Shown here one piece after another: positions 8,627 through 18,793 of a stretch of 64,000 nt of DNA. The position numbers were made by a program, and so were the translations under genes. Position 1 is the first letter of the stretch, and every line of letters starts with the position of its first letter. The notes under the pieces are model-generated. The model was not told the DNA's origin. It ran no database searches and saw nothing but the letters and a program-made list of their open reading frames with translations. The stretch is from a gamma proteobacterium HTCC2207 (lineage in GTDB: Bacteria; Pseudomonadota; Gammaproteobacteria; Pseudomonadales; Porticoccaceae): positions 124,001 to 188,000 of the forward strand of contig CAJJDA010000005.1 in the NCBI GenBank assembly GCA_905182855.1, read 5' to 3'.

Positions 8627-10738
8627 TCAGGCCTGAGCATATTGTTCACTCTGACCCAGCCATCGAGTAATCAAGGCATCAACATTCTGGGGGTGGTTGA
8701 GAAGTAGGTCTTGAGCCAGATGTTTTATGTGCGGGAGCATATGTGCGTCGCGTTGCAGGTCGGCAATATGCAGCTGCATATCACCAGTTTGGCGGGTACC
8801 TAGCACTTCACCCGGACCGCGCAATTCGAGATCTTTCTCAGCAATCTTAAAGCCGTCAGTAGTCTCTCGCATAATCTTCAGCCGCGCACTGCCATTACCT
8901 GATATTGGAGGGCTATAGAGCAAAACACAGTGGCTACTCTGAGAACCGCGGCCGACTCTGCCACGAAGCTGGTGCAGCTGAGAGAGTCCTAGGCGCTCAG
9001 AGTTTTCAATAATCATCAGGCTGGCATTGGGTACGTCGACTCCCACTTCAATCACGGTGGTGGCAACAAGCAGATCAATCTCGCCCGCCTTAAAGGAGGC
9101 CATAATCTCGAGCTTTTCTCTGGGTTTAAGGCGTCCGTGAACCAATCCGATAGATAGTTCAGGTAACATCAGCTGCAGCTCGGCACTGGTGACTTCCGCG
9201 GCCTGCGCTTCCAATACGTCAGACTCCTCAATCAAAGTGCAGACCCAGTAGGCTTGACGGCCAGTGCCGCAGGAAGCTCTTACGCGAGCGATAACATCAT
9301 TGCGGCGCAGATTACTGAGGACTACCGTTTCCACTGGTATGCGGCCGGGCGGCAGCTCATCAATGACAGAACAGTCAAGATCAGCATAGGCGCTCATGGC
9401 CAATGTCCGCGGTATGGGGGTCGCTGTCATAATCAGCTGATGGGGCGCTGGACCGCGGAGGTTTGAACCTTCGACACTAAACCCTTTTTTGCGCAGCGCC
9501 AGTCTCTGGTGTACACCAAAGCGATGTTGCTCATCAATAATGCTCAGCCCGAGATCGTAAAATTCTACGCTTTCTTGAAATAGTGCATGGGTACCAATAA
9601 CCATCTTGGCGGTGCCGTCGGCGATAGCTCCCAGCTGAACCTCGCGAGCCTTACCCTTGACCTTGCCAGTAAGATACGCAACCCGAATCCCAAGTGGCTG
9701 CAACCACTGCTCAAAGTTAATGCGGTGCTGGTCGGCGAGGATTTCTGTTGGCGCCATAAGTGCCACCTGATGACCATTGGCTATGGCCTGAGTGGCGGCT
9801 AGCGCCGCAACCACAGTTTTACCTGAACCCACATCACCCTGCACGAGACGCAGCATGGGGATTGCCGTGCTAATGTCAGAACTTATTTCTGCTGCCACAC
9901 GGTGCTGCGCCGCCGTCAGGGAAAAGGGCAGCTGTTCAAGAAAGGCGGTCGCCGCAGATTTGTCTTCGATTAGCACTGGCGCCTGTTGCTGCTGAACTTG
10001 CTGGCGCAGTTTAAGCAAACTTAGATTATGAGCAATTAATTCTTCGGCAGCCAGGCGCTGCTGCGCCGGATGCTCCCCTTCTGCCAGCAGATTAAGTGCT
10101 GTACCAGGCGGTGGGTTGTGCAGTAGTCGTAAAGCTTGGGGCAGTGAGTATGCAAGTTCTTGGCGCAGGCTACTACCGAGGTCTGGTGGCAATAGTTCGC
10201 GAATACTCTGATCCTTGAGTCGCTCCAGTGCCTGACTGCAGAGATCGCGAATACGACTCTGAGTAATGCCCTCGGTCGCCGGATAGATTGGCGTGAGCTT
10301 ATCTTCTAGTGCGGGGGGATTGGCCTGATCAAGTGTTTGGTATTCGGGATGATAGAGTTCGACACCGGATTTTCCCCGTCGCACTTCGCCAAAGCAGCGC
10401 AATTTGGTGCCTGGCTTTAGGCGTTCTTGCTGGGCGCGGTTAAAATGAAAGAAGCGCAGAGTAACGACGCCGCTATGGTCTTGAATACGACAGACCAGAC
10501 TGCGTCGTCGACCAAACACGATGTCGCTGGCGCGCACTTCGCCTTCGATCACCACCTCCGTCATCGGTTGAATGCCCCCGATGGGCGTAATCTGAGTGCG
10601 ATCAATATACCGCAGGGGCAGATGAAAAAGCAGATCTTGAATGCTATACAGGCCCAGCTTCTTTAACTTAGTGGCAAGGTGGGGTCCGACTCGGTGGAGA
10701 GCCTCAACGCTTAACCTATCTAGAGAGGTCTCGGACAT
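8627..10738 (-). CDS. recG: ATP-dependent DNA helicase RecG
   Basis: A 703-residue branch-migrating helicase that rescues stalled forks and processes recombination intermediates. Domains in order: the wedge/OB region (about 1-160, including FHFNRAQQERLKPG), helicase core with Walker A GDVGSGKT, the DEQH box in IIDEQHRFGVHQR, motif III TATPIPRT, and the C-terminal helicase part with TTVIEVGVDVPNA and QLRGRVGRG. Length is normal for RecG. Its ATG overlaps the oxyR stop (TAATG), matching the oxyR-recG operon known from Pseudomonas. Confidence 0.97.
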   Translation of the reverse strand: MSETSLDRLSVEALHRVGPHLATKLKKLGLYSIQDLLFHLPLRYIDRTQITPIGGIQPMTEVVIEGEVRASDIVFGRRRSLVCRIQDHSGVVTLRFFHFNRAQQERLKPGTKLRCFGEVRRGKSGVELYHPEYQTLDQANPPALEDKLTPIYPATEGITQSRIRDLCSQALERLKDQSIRELLPPDLGSSLRQELAYSLPQALRLLHNPPPGTALNLLAEGEHPAQQRLAAEELIAHNLSLLKLRQQVQQQQAPVLIEDKSAATAFLEQLPFSLTAAQHRVAAEISSDISTAIPMLRLVQGDVGSGKTVVAALAATQAIANGHQVALMAPTEILADQHRINFEQWLQPLGIRVAYLTGKVKGKAREVQLGAIADGTAKMVIGTHALFQESVEFYDLGLSIIDEQHRFGVHQRLALRKKGFSVEGSNLRGPAPHQLIMTATPIPRTLAMSAYADLDCSVIDELPPGRIPVETVVLSNLRRNDVIARVRASCGTGRQAYWVCTLIEESDVLEAQAAEVTSAELQLMLPELSIGLVHGRLKPREKLEIMASFKAGEIDLLVATTVIEVGVDVPNASLMIIENSERLGLSQLHQLRGRVGRGSQSSHCVLLYSPPISGNGSARLKIMRETTDGFKIAEKDLELRGPGEVLGTRQTGDMQLHIADLQRDAHMLPHIKHLAQDLLLNHPQNVDALITRWLGQSEQYAQA

Positions 10739-11667
10739 TAGCTTCTGATAATGCCGAGCCCGGGTAAGCTGCGGTCATAAATGGCGTTGCGCAGCGCGTC
10801 GATGGCCTTATGCCGCGGGAAGCTTGCTCGCCATGCTAACGCTGTAGTGCGGGCTGGGGTCACACCGGCAAAGGGCCTTGTGGTCAACGATGCACCGCGG
10901 TATTCGGCACCGATGGTTGCAGACTGGGGAAGAATAGTGATGCCTAGCCCAGACGCAACCATATAACATAGCGTCTCCAAAGAGCTGCCCTCGGTCATGG
11001 TGCGGATCGGCGCCACTTTGGTCGGGTGTTGATTAATATGGGGCAGGGCCTCAATAACCTGATCTCTAAAACAATGACCTTCGCCCATCATTAGTACATT
11101 TTCACCATCCAGATCTCTATGACGAATTTCTTTTTTCTTGGCCAAGGGGTGCTGTTCTGGTAGCAACAGCACAAAGGGCTCTTCATACAGAGGCTGCACT
11201 ACAACGTCGGGCTCGGTGAAAGGTAAGGCAACAATAATGACATCGACTTCACCGCTGCGAAGTCTTTTGCGCAAGGTGCTGGTATAACCCTCTTCAATGA
11301 TGAGTGACATCTCTGGGGCTGCTTTTTGCAGCGCTGGAATAAAGTGTGGAAATAGGTAGGGGCCAATAGTAAAAATGGCTCCCACATGTAATGGATTGCC
11401 AAGCTGGTCTTTGCCCGCGGTGGCGATGTCTTTTATGGCTGCGGCTTCTTCTAGCACGCGCTGGGATTGATCAACAATACTTTGGCCAATAGGTGTTACA
11501 CGGACACTGCTTTTTGAGCGTTCAAAAAGATCAACACCCAGTTCACCTTCGAGTTTCTTTACCGCTATACTCAGGGTTGGCTGGCTGACATTGCAGCGTT
11601 CAGCGGCCTGGCCAAAGTGCTGTACCTGGGCGAGGGTGACTATGTAGCGAAGCTCTGTAAGGGTCAT
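10738..11667 (-). CDS. oxyR: OxyR-type LysR regulator with altered redox centre
   Basis: A 309-residue LysR-family regulator of the peroxide response. The winged-helix DNA-binding domain (about 1-60, FGQAAERCNVSQPTLSIAVK) is followed by the substrate-like domain. The peroxidatic Cys199 sits in GEGHCFRDQ at exactly the E. coli number. However, position 208, the resolving Cys in E. coli and in the Pseudomonas form CFRDQVLEACP, is Leu here (CFRDQVIEALP). An extra Cys234 occurs in SLETLCYMVASG, where Arg or His is usual. Overall similarity, operon with recG and length leave little doubt about the family; whether it still makes a disulfide switch is open. Confidence 0.9.
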   Translation of the reverse strand: MTLTELRYIVTLAQVQHFGQAAERCNVSQPTLSIAVKKLEGELGVDLFERSKSSVRVTPIGQSIVDQSQRVLEEAAAIKDIATAGKDQLGNPLHVGAIFTIGPYLFPHFIPALQKAAPEMSLIIEEGYTSTLRKRLRSGEVDVIIVALPFTEPDVVVQPLYEEPFVLLLPEQHPLAKKKEIRHRDLDGENVLMMGEGHCFRDQVIEALPHINQHPTKVAPIRTMTEGSSLETLCYMVASGLGITILPQSATIGAEYRGASLTTRPFAGVTPARTTALAWRASFPRHKAIDALRNAIYDRSLPGLGIIRS

Positions 11668-11728
11668 TAGCGAGGTACCTTTTGTATACCGTAAGCATAG
11701 CTAGGTTTTATTAAAGAGAGAAGACTAA

Positions 11729-12568
11729 TTGAAAATTTTATTGGCAGGCTGTGGTGATATTGGACAGCGCACCGGAGCAAGATTAGCCCCGAATCATCAA
11801 TGTTTTGGGCTTAAGCGCAACCCCCGAAATATACCTAATACGATTACACCTATTGCCGGAGATATGACCGATGCTCAGGGCTTGCAGACGATTCTAAGCG
11901 AGGGCTTTGATGTCGTGGTGGTAACTCTAACACCAGCGGCCTTTACCCAAGTAGCTTATCATGACGCCTACCTAGCCGGAGCCAGGGCTCTGTCTGACGC
12001 CATCAGCAACATCGCCAATAGGCCCAAGCTGGTCATTTGGGTTTCCAGTACCAGTGTCTATGGGCACAACGACGGCGAGTGGGTGAATGAACAGTCAGTC
12101 ACTCGCCCAGTAAGTTTTTCCGGCAAGCTTTTACTCGAAGCCGAACAGCAGATACAAACCCTACCCTGCGCCCATATCGTGGTACGATTTTCCGGAATCT
12201 ATGGGCCGGGTCGCACCCGCATGCTCAGTCAGATAACTGCGGGCAAAGGTCGACCACCACTGCCTGAACAATGGAGCAATCGCATTCACAGCGAAGACTG
12301 TGCCGGCGTAATAAACCATTTAATTGAGCGGTTCGGTGCAGGAGACATTGTTGACCCGCTGTATCTGGCGACTGACTGTGCACCGGTCACACAGCATGTC
12401 ATGCGCAACTGGTTGGCGGCAAAGATGAACGTAGAGTTAAGCGACGAGGGGGTGGTGCAAAAGTCAGTGAGGCGTTGCAGCAATCAGCGCCTACTGGGAA
12501 CTGGTTATCGATTTATCTTCCCCAGTTATCAAGAGGGCTATCTATCACTGATAGCAGAGCAGAGTTAA
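11729..12568 (+). CDS. NAD-dependent epimerase/dehydratase family protein (YeeZ-like extended SDR)
   Basis: A 279-residue Rossmann-fold protein. The dinucleotide-binding turn AGCGDIGQRTG is at residues 6-16; VSSTSVYGH and the later RFSGIYGPGRT are typical of the YeeZ-like extended SDR family. The start is TTG at 11729 with AAAGAGAGAAG just upstream; no ATG preserves the glycine motif. The usual Tyr-x3-Lys pair is not obvious after SVYGHNDGE, so the catalytic activity is uncertain. It is transcribed divergently from oxyR across a 61-base spacer. Confidence 0.8.
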   Translation: MKILLAGCGDIGQRTGARLAPNHQCFGLKRNPRNIPNTITPIAGDMTDAQGLQTILSEGFDVVVVTLTPAAFTQVAYHDAYLAGARALSDAISNIANRPKLVIWVSSTSVYGHNDGEWVNEQSVTRPVSFSGKLLLEAEQQIQTLPCAHIVVRFSGIYGPGRTRMLSQITAGKGRPPLPEQWSNRIHSEDCAGVINHLIERFGAGDIVDPLYLATDCAPVTQHVMRNWLAAKMNVELSDEGVVQKSVRRCSNQRLLGTGYRFIFPSYQEGYLSLIAEQS

Positions 12569-12630
12569 AGAAACTCGCTATCTCCGGCAATCAGTGAGGT
12601 TCAATACAATGCGCCGCGCTAGCCCGTATA

Positions 12631-13014
12631 TTAAATGACCACAATCCCGTCCATTTCAACCATCGCTCCCTTGGGCAATTCGCTGATGCCTATTGCGGCA
12701 CGGGCTGGATAGGGCTCCTGAAAGTTCTCGCTCATAATCTCATTAACGATGGGAAAATGGCTCAGGTCGGTGAGGAAGATATTGAGCTTAACAATATGGC
12801 TTAAGTCACCACCCGCCGCCTCACAGACAGCAGTCAGGTTTTTAAATACCTGCTGAATCTGGTCTCGAATGTCGTCGCTGACCAGCATCATGGTCTTGGG
12901 ATCCAATGGTATCTGTCCCGATAGATAGACTGTGTTATTAACCTTCACCGCTTGACTGTAGGTACCGATAGCAGCTGGGGCATGGTCTGAATGGATAATT
13001 GCTCTATTGGGCAT
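12631..13014 (-). CDS. ridA: RidA family enamine/imine deaminase
   Basis: A 127-residue protein that hydrolyses reactive enamine/imine intermediates such as 2-aminoacrylate released by PLP enzymes. The conserved Arg105 (PYPARAAIG) and Glu120 (AMVEMDG), plus [18 protein letters not shown], are present, placing it in the active RidA group. It starts 15 bases after spoT on the same strand, an order also seen in Pseudomonas (spoT-ridA), so it is probably read from the gmk/rpoZ/spoT transcript. Confidence 0.95.
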   Translation of the reverse strand: MPNRAIIHSDHAPAAIGTYSQAVKVNNTVYLSGQIPLDPKTMMLVSDDIRDQIQQVFKNLTAVCEAAGGDLSHIVKLNIFLTDLSHFPIVNEIMSENFQEPYPARAAIGISELPKGAMVEMDGIVVI

Positions 13015-13028
13015 TGTGGTTTCCTTTC

Positions 13029-15141
13029 TTACTTGTTTTTGACACGGTAGATACGGCGGACGGGCTTCAGGCCGCGAGCTCGGCGCAGTATATCGGCCAG
13101 ATGAATTCTGTCACGAACAGTTAATACGACATCGACAATACTGGTAAAAGCATCTTTTTCATTGACGCTGATCCGTTCGATGGTGGCGTCTTTCTCAGTC
13201 ATTCTGGACGCCAGCGCGGCAATAAAGCCTCGCTCAGGAGTCACCTCTACTTTTAATTCTACGGCAAATTCACCGCGCACATCGGGGGACCAGGTCAATG
13301 ACATACATTTTTCTGGGTTTGACCGGATCTCTTTCAAATTGCGGCAGGATTCTAGGTGAATCACTATGCCCTTGCCCGGGCTGATATGGCCCAAAATGGG
13401 GTCGCCAGGAATGGGGTGACAACATCGCGCATAGTGCAACAGCAGCCCGTCAGAGGCGTCAATGAGCACAGGCAATGTGGAGTTTTTCTTGCCGTCGACT
13501 ATTTTGCGCTTATCTTCCGGCACCAACACATTAGCCACAGCAAAGGGCACGCGGTTCCCAAGTCCTATCTGCTGTAATATATATTCAAAAGATTTGGCGC
13601 CCGTTTCTTTTAGCAGCCGTTTGATTTGCGATTTTTTAAGTTCTTTATATTGGGTGCCAAAATTTGACAGAGCCTGATCGAGGAGGCGTTTACCCAAATC
13701 CACAGATTCATCGTGTTGCTGGTTTTTAAGGAAATGACGAATAGCGCTGCGCGCTTTGGCAGTCACTACAAAGTTGAGCCAGTTGGGATTTGGCTGCGCG
13801 CCATCAGCCGTGATAATTTCAACCTTCTGACCACTCTTTAACTGCTCTGACAGTGGTGTCAGCTGGCTATCGACACGGCAGGCAATGCAACTGTCGCCAA
13901 TGCCCGTATGGACTGAATACGCAAAATCAATTGGCGTAGCCCCTGAGGGTAATTCAGCGATCTCGCCATTGGGAGTAAATACATACACCTCATCCGGGAA
14001 CAGGTCGGCCTTCACATGTTCAAGAAACTCCAGGGAATCGCCTGCATGTTTCTGCATTTCTAGTAGTCCTTGAACCCAGCGGTTGGCACGGCGCTGATTG
14101 CCATCAACATTGTTGCTGCCCGACTTATATTCCCAATGAGCTGCGATACCATAGTTAGCCATCATTTCCATTTCTTTGGTGCGAATTTGCACCTCGATAA
14201 CTACGCCATGCATACCCACTAAAAGACTGTGCAGAGACTGGTAACCATTAGCTTTTGGAATGGCAATATAATCTTTGAACTCTCCGGGCACAGGCTTGAA
14301 CAGGTTGTGCATCATACCGAGAATCCGGTAGCAATCGTCGACACTGTCCACTACTAGGCGAAAGGCAAATACGTCCATAATGTCACGAAAGGATTTCTTC
14401 TTGGAGCGCATTTTTTGGTAGATACTCCAAAGATGCTTTTCTCGACCCTTAACTAGGGCGTGGAAGGATTCGCCTTCTAGGCGGACTTCGATGGCTTTTT
14501 GGATTTCGGTAACAATTTCTTTGCGATTCTTGCGAGCGGCCTTCATGGCTTCGCGCAGACGTCTGTGGCGCAGCGGGTACATGGTCGCAAAGCCCAGATC
14601 TTCAAACTCAATACGAATATCGTTGATGCCCAGCCGCTGCGCGATGGGGGCATATATTTCCAAGGTTTCGCGGGCGATACGCCGGCGCTTTTCTGGAGAT
14701 AAGACACCTAGGGTACGCATATTGTGTAGTCGGTCGGCCAGTTTGACTAATACCACACGGATATCGCGAGACATAGCGAGGGTCATTTTCTGGAAAGCTT
14801 TCAGCCTGCTGCTCGGCTTTAGTCTCGAACTCTATTTCTGTGAGTTTACTGACGCCGTCGACGAGGTCGGCAACGGTCCGTCCAAAGCGGCGGCTGATTT
14901 GTCCTTTAGTGACGCCCGTGTCTTCGATAACGTCATGCAGCAATCCGGCCATTAGGCTTTCATGATCCATGCGCATGTCGGCTAAGATATTAGCTACAGC
15001 GAGTGGGTGTGAAATGTAGGGATCACCACTTTGGCGCATCTGGCCCTGGTGACATTGTTCCGAATATTTATAAGCTCGTGCGACCTTGGCAACGTCCTTT
15101 CGGTCGAGGTATCTGGAGAGCTTATCCGTTAGTTGTAACAC
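13029..15141 (-). CDS. spoT: Bifunctional (p)ppGpp synthetase/hydrolase SpoT, frameshifted in this sequence
   Basis: Two overlapping frames make one protein of about 703 residues. The N-terminal frame (GTG 15141, good GAAAGGAAC site) has the hydrolase HD domain: [12 protein letters not shown] and [11 protein letters not shown]. The C-terminal frame starts with [20 protein letters not shown] and holds the synthetase domain ([28 protein letters not shown]), TGS and a C-terminal ACT domain. The join needs removal of one base in the GG at 14792-14793, giving [11 protein letters not shown]. The synthetase motif normally RxKD in bifunctional enzymes is EFKD here. As spoT is essential when relA is present, a sequencing indel is more likely than loss. 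Confidence 0.92.
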
Positions 15142-15176
15142 GTTCCTTTCGCCCTCCCCTGGTTCTACGCAGAGCT

Positions 15177-15452
15177 TTAGATAGCCGGCTCTTGCGGAGC
15201 CTCTAAAGCCTCAGTCGACTCTTCAAACTCAACAATTTCGTAGTCTTGCACGACTTCAGTAAGAATATCTGCAGTAACTAGGCCTGCTTCGATTTCACGC
15301 AGTGCTATAACCGTAGGTTTATCATTTTCTTCAGGAACCAGAGCCGGCCGGCCACCAGTAGCCAATTGACGGGCGCGCTTAGAGCCAACCATGACGAGTT
15401 CAAAACGGTTATCTACGTGATCTAAACAATCTTCTACAGTAATGCGAGCCAT
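15177..15452 (-). CDS. rpoZ: RNA polymerase omega subunit
   Basis: A 91-residue protein with the omega signature [27 protein letters not shown]-like VGSKRARQL and [13 protein letters not shown]. It helps RNA polymerase assembly and contributes to the ppGpp site in gammaproteobacteria. It sits between gmk and spoT on the same strand in the conserved gmk-rpoZ-spoT order. The acidic C-terminal tail is typical. Confidence 0.97.
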   Translation of the reverse strand: MARITVEDCLDHVDNRFELVMVGSKRARQLATGGRPALVPEENDKPTVIALREIEAGLVTADILTEVVQDYEIVEFEESTEALEAPQEPAI

Positions 15453-15535
15453 TTTATCTCCGCCGGTCTTAATAATTTAATCGATAGGTGCAGCAAAAGG
15501 CTGCAAGGTCGGCCAGTTTACCTGAAAGGCTGTGC

Positions 15536-16147
<612 letters not shown>

Positions 16148-16240
16148 TCAATCTAATCCAATACTTAAAAAATTGCTAATGCCAGTAGCCCCTAATTATT
16201 CCAGATTATTTCTCTGCTGTACTAAAAATTTTACTCGCGA

Positions 16241-17083
16241 CTACTGGGGATCAAAAATGTGATTGAGTCGCCCCGCCAGCCTAACTCCCGCCTTTAAAAG
16301 TCGCTGCTTGACAATCACTTTGCTGCGTAAGACATAGGACTCGCCTAATGTGGGTCTGCCAAAACGGCCATCAGCCCGATTAGGGCTGAAATCATAGATC
16401 TGATCGCGCAGCCGTTTTGATTCATTGGCCCAGTCAATGTATTGGCTGTCTTGCCAGACCGATTGTTGTGCCCTGCTGCTGCGATCTATCAACGCGACAT
16501 AGGCCGATTCGCTGAGTTTTTCGTCAGCAATTAACCCGCTGTCCCAGACCTGGTGGAGATTAAATGTCTTGCCGCGCCAATTGACCTTAATGCTGTTGCC
16601 GCCCCTATCATCCCTCCTCCCCACATGCAGCGGTTGGTGAACATCGGCGACAAAGTGGACAAGGAACGCCAGCGCCTGTCGTCGCTGGGATTGGCTTAAT
16701 GCGTTGTCAGAAAGTTCAGCCTCGAATCGCCCTAAAGCATAAAGTATGTCACCTTTGGGGTCCCGTTGAAGGCTCTTGAATCGCTCGTCGTCATTGATGG
16801 AAATATAATGCCACCGCTTGGCATGATCCCAATTAGGGTCTGACTTGATCCGGTCGGGCCAGGTCGCTAGATGCTCAAGCTGTGGGCCATTATTCAGTTC
16901 GACTATGGCTTGTCGAGTGCTTTCAGTGAGATGATTTTGTGCAATAGTGGCCACAATACGGTGACCCTTGGCGCCAAACGAGAACGCCTCACCACTGAAA
17001 AGTAACAGGCCAGTGAGCAGATATGTGCCAAGTTGTGGGAGCGCTTTATTCAAGATTTTGGATTTGCTCGCGCATTTGCTCAA
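16241..17083 (-). CDS. Exported S1/P1-type zinc nuclease
   Basis: A 280-residue protein with a signal peptide (hydrophobic TYLLTGLLLFSGEAFS) and the trinuclear-zinc motifs of the S1/P1 family: GAKGHRIVATIA, the WPD, HYISI, FLVHFVADVHQPLHVG and NLHQVWDSGLI segments. It should cleave single-stranded nucleic acid in the periplasm or outside, perhaps for phosphate or nucleoside scavenging. The mature N-terminal Trp that binds zinc in P1 is replaced by Phe (FGAKGH). The TTG at 17083 has an AAGG site; TTG 17053 is an alternative. It overlaps the yicC end, so it is coupled to it. Confidence 0.88.
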   Translation of the reverse strand: MSKCASKSKILNKALPQLGTYLLTGLLLFSGEAFSFGAKGHRIVATIAQNHLTESTRQAIVELNNGPQLEHLATWPDRIKSDPNWDHAKRWHYISINDDERFKSLQRDPKGDILYALGRFEAELSDNALSQSQRRQALAFLVHFVADVHQPLHVGRRDDRGGNSIKVNWRGKTFNLHQVWDSGLIADEKLSESAYVALIDRSSRAQQSVWQDSQYIDWANESKRLRDQIYDFSPNRADGRFGRPTLGESYVLRSKVIVKQRLLKAGVRLAGRLNHIFDPQ

Positions 17084-17909
17084 TTAATACCTTGAGCTCT
17101 ACAGAGGCCTGAGTGGTGACTCCGGCAATCGACTTAGAGCCTAAGGTATTGGCTTCGCGATTTAACTCCTGCATTAAAAAATCTAAGCGTCGGCCAATGG
17201 CTTCTTGGCTCTTTAAGACTCTGCGAATCTCGCTGATATGGGCGGCCAGACGGTCAAGTTCCTCATCGACGTCGGCGCGATTGGAGATAATCACCATCTC
17301 TTGCTCCAACCGGTCGCTATCAACCTGGGCTCTGAGATGCTCTAATTTCTCATGCAGGCGCACTCGCTGGTGGTCGAGAATACTGGGTAGGTTTTCGCGA
17401 ACGATGGCGACCTGAGTTTCAATTCCACAGAGGCGCTCTTCAATCATTTCCGCCAGTTTGTCACCCTCCCGTTGGCGGCCTTCTAAGAGTTGATCAACGG
17501 CTTCTGTAAATGTTTTTATAGCCGCGCCATGGAGATTCTCGGTTTCGACAGATTGTTCGGTTAAGACGCCGGGCCACCGCATGATATCCAACGGTGAAAT
17601 AGGAGCTGGATTTAGCAGTTCGCTTGCCAGCGTCTGTGCAATCTCAATCGTGCGACCGGCCAGCGCCATATCGATATGGACTGTGGCGTCATCATTATTT
17701 AGCGCTACCTGCAGGGAAATATCGACCTTGCCTCGAGTGAGTTTTTTGCGCGCGATTTCTCGCAACGACATCTCAACTTGGCGTAGCGTTTCTGGCATAC
17801 GAAAGCCAGCTTCTAAAAACCGGTGGTTAACAGAGCGCAGCTCACAAGTGATTGATCCCCAGCTGAAATCGACGGTATTTCGGGCAAATGCGGTCATACT
17901 GCGTGGCAT
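17046..17909 (-). CDS. yicC: YicC/YloC family endoribonuclease
   Basis: A 287-residue protein with the family N-terminus MPRSMTAFARNT, ELRSVNHRFLE and the C-terminal DUF1732 region RLDFLMQELNREANTLGSKS. E. coli YicC has been linked to RNA cleavage and regulation of small RNAs. The ATG at 17909 fits the family start and has GGAAAG upstream; the longer frame to 17951 begins with TTG and adds non-conserved residues. It is divergent from rph, as in many gammaproteobacteria. Confidence 0.93.
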   Translation of the reverse strand: MPRSMTAFARNTVDFSWGSITCELRSVNHRFLEAGFRMPETLRQVEMSLREIARKKLTRGKVDISLQVALNNDDATVHIDMALAGRTIEIAQTLASELLNPAPISPLDIMRWPGVLTEQSVETENLHGAAIKTFTEAVDQLLEGRQREGDKLAEMIEERLCGIETQVAIVRENLPSILDHQRVRLHEKLEHLRAQVDSDRLEQEMVIISNRADVDEELDRLAAHISEIRRVLKSQEAIGRRLDFLMQELNREANTLGSKSIAGVTTQASVELKVLIEQMREQIQNLE

Positions 17910-17957
17910 AATCTTTCCAATGTCTTTAATTAACAGCTCACATGGTAACAAAGGCGG

Positions 17958-17984
17958 TTAACTGGGTGGTAGATTTGCTATAAT
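17958..17984 (+). promoter_or_regulatory. Probable rph-pyrE promoter
   Basis: A perfect TATAAT hexamer at 17979-17984 lies 40 bases before the rph ATG. The upstream hexamer is weak (TTAACT at 17958-17963, 15-base spacing). It is in the divergent yicC/rph gap. Confidence 0.5.
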
Positions 17985-18024
17985 TTGACAACTTTTTTCG
18001 CAACCCCCTTATTAGGAAACCTTT

Positions 18025-18744
18025 ATGAGCAGACCCAGTGGCCGACGCCCCGAACAACTCCGGCAAGTTAAAATTACCCGTGATTTCACCTGTCATGCCG
18101 AGGGCTCTGTATTGGTTGAGTTCGGTAATACTAAGGTTATCTGTACGGCCAGCGTTGAGTCTGGGGTGCCACGATTTTTACGTGGTAAAGGTGAGGGCTG
18201 GGTGACGGCGGAATATGGCATGCTCCCGCGCTCGACGAATAGCCGCATGGGTCGTGAAGCGGCGCGGGGTAAACAAAGCGGTAGAACGCAGGAAATTCAG
18301 CGTTTAATTGGCCGTTCATTGCGTGCTGCCGTAGATCTCAAACAGCTTGGCGAGCATACGATTAATATTGATTGCGACGTTATTCAGGCAGATGGTGGCA
18401 CGCGGACAGCATCCATTACCGGTGCCTGTGTCGCACTCGTTGACGCAATTCGTTATCTGCAACGTAAGAAAGCCATTAGTGGAGATCCATTGGTCAGCAT
18501 GGTGGCGTCGGTATCCGTGGGTATCTATAAGGGTATGCCAGTGTTAGATCTCGATTATCCTGAAGATTCCAATGCTGAGACCGACATGAATGTGGTAATG
18601 AATGCTGAGGGCGGTTTTATCGAGGTGCAGGGTACGGCAGAGGCGGCACCGTTTACCACGGAGGAGTTAACTTCAATGTTAGATCTAGCCAAACGTGGCA
18701 TTGCAGATTTAGTGCGGGTACAAAATATGGCTCTGTCCCAATGA
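18025..18744 (+). CDS. rph: Ribonuclease PH
   Basis: A 239-residue phosphorolytic 3'-exoribonuclease that trims tRNA precursors. Its motifs are complete: [30 protein letters not shown], the [15 protein letters not shown] phosphate/RNA-binding block and [16 protein letters not shown]. Full length, without the frameshift known from E. coli K-12. It lies 49 bases upstream of pyrE in the conserved rph-pyrE pair. Confidence 0.97.
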   Translation: MSRPSGRRPEQLRQVKITRDFTCHAEGSVLVEFGNTKVICTASVESGVPRFLRGKGEGWVTAEYGMLPRSTNSRMGREAARGKQSGRTQEIQRLIGRSLRAAVDLKQLGEHTINIDCDVIQADGGTRTASITGACVALVDAIRYLQRKKAISGDPLVSMVASVSVGIYKGMPVLDLDYPEDSNAETDMNVVMNAEGGFIEVQGTAEAAPFTTEELTSMLDLAKRGIADLVRVQNMALSQ

Positions 18745-18793
18745 GCTTAAAGCTGACTGTTAAAAGAATTCACGAGAAATTAAAAGTAGCCCT

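Noticed and set aside
13029-15141. Programmed frameshifting in spoT
   Set aside because: There is no slippery heptamer with a following pseudoknot, and the same type of one-base break affects several unrelated genes here.
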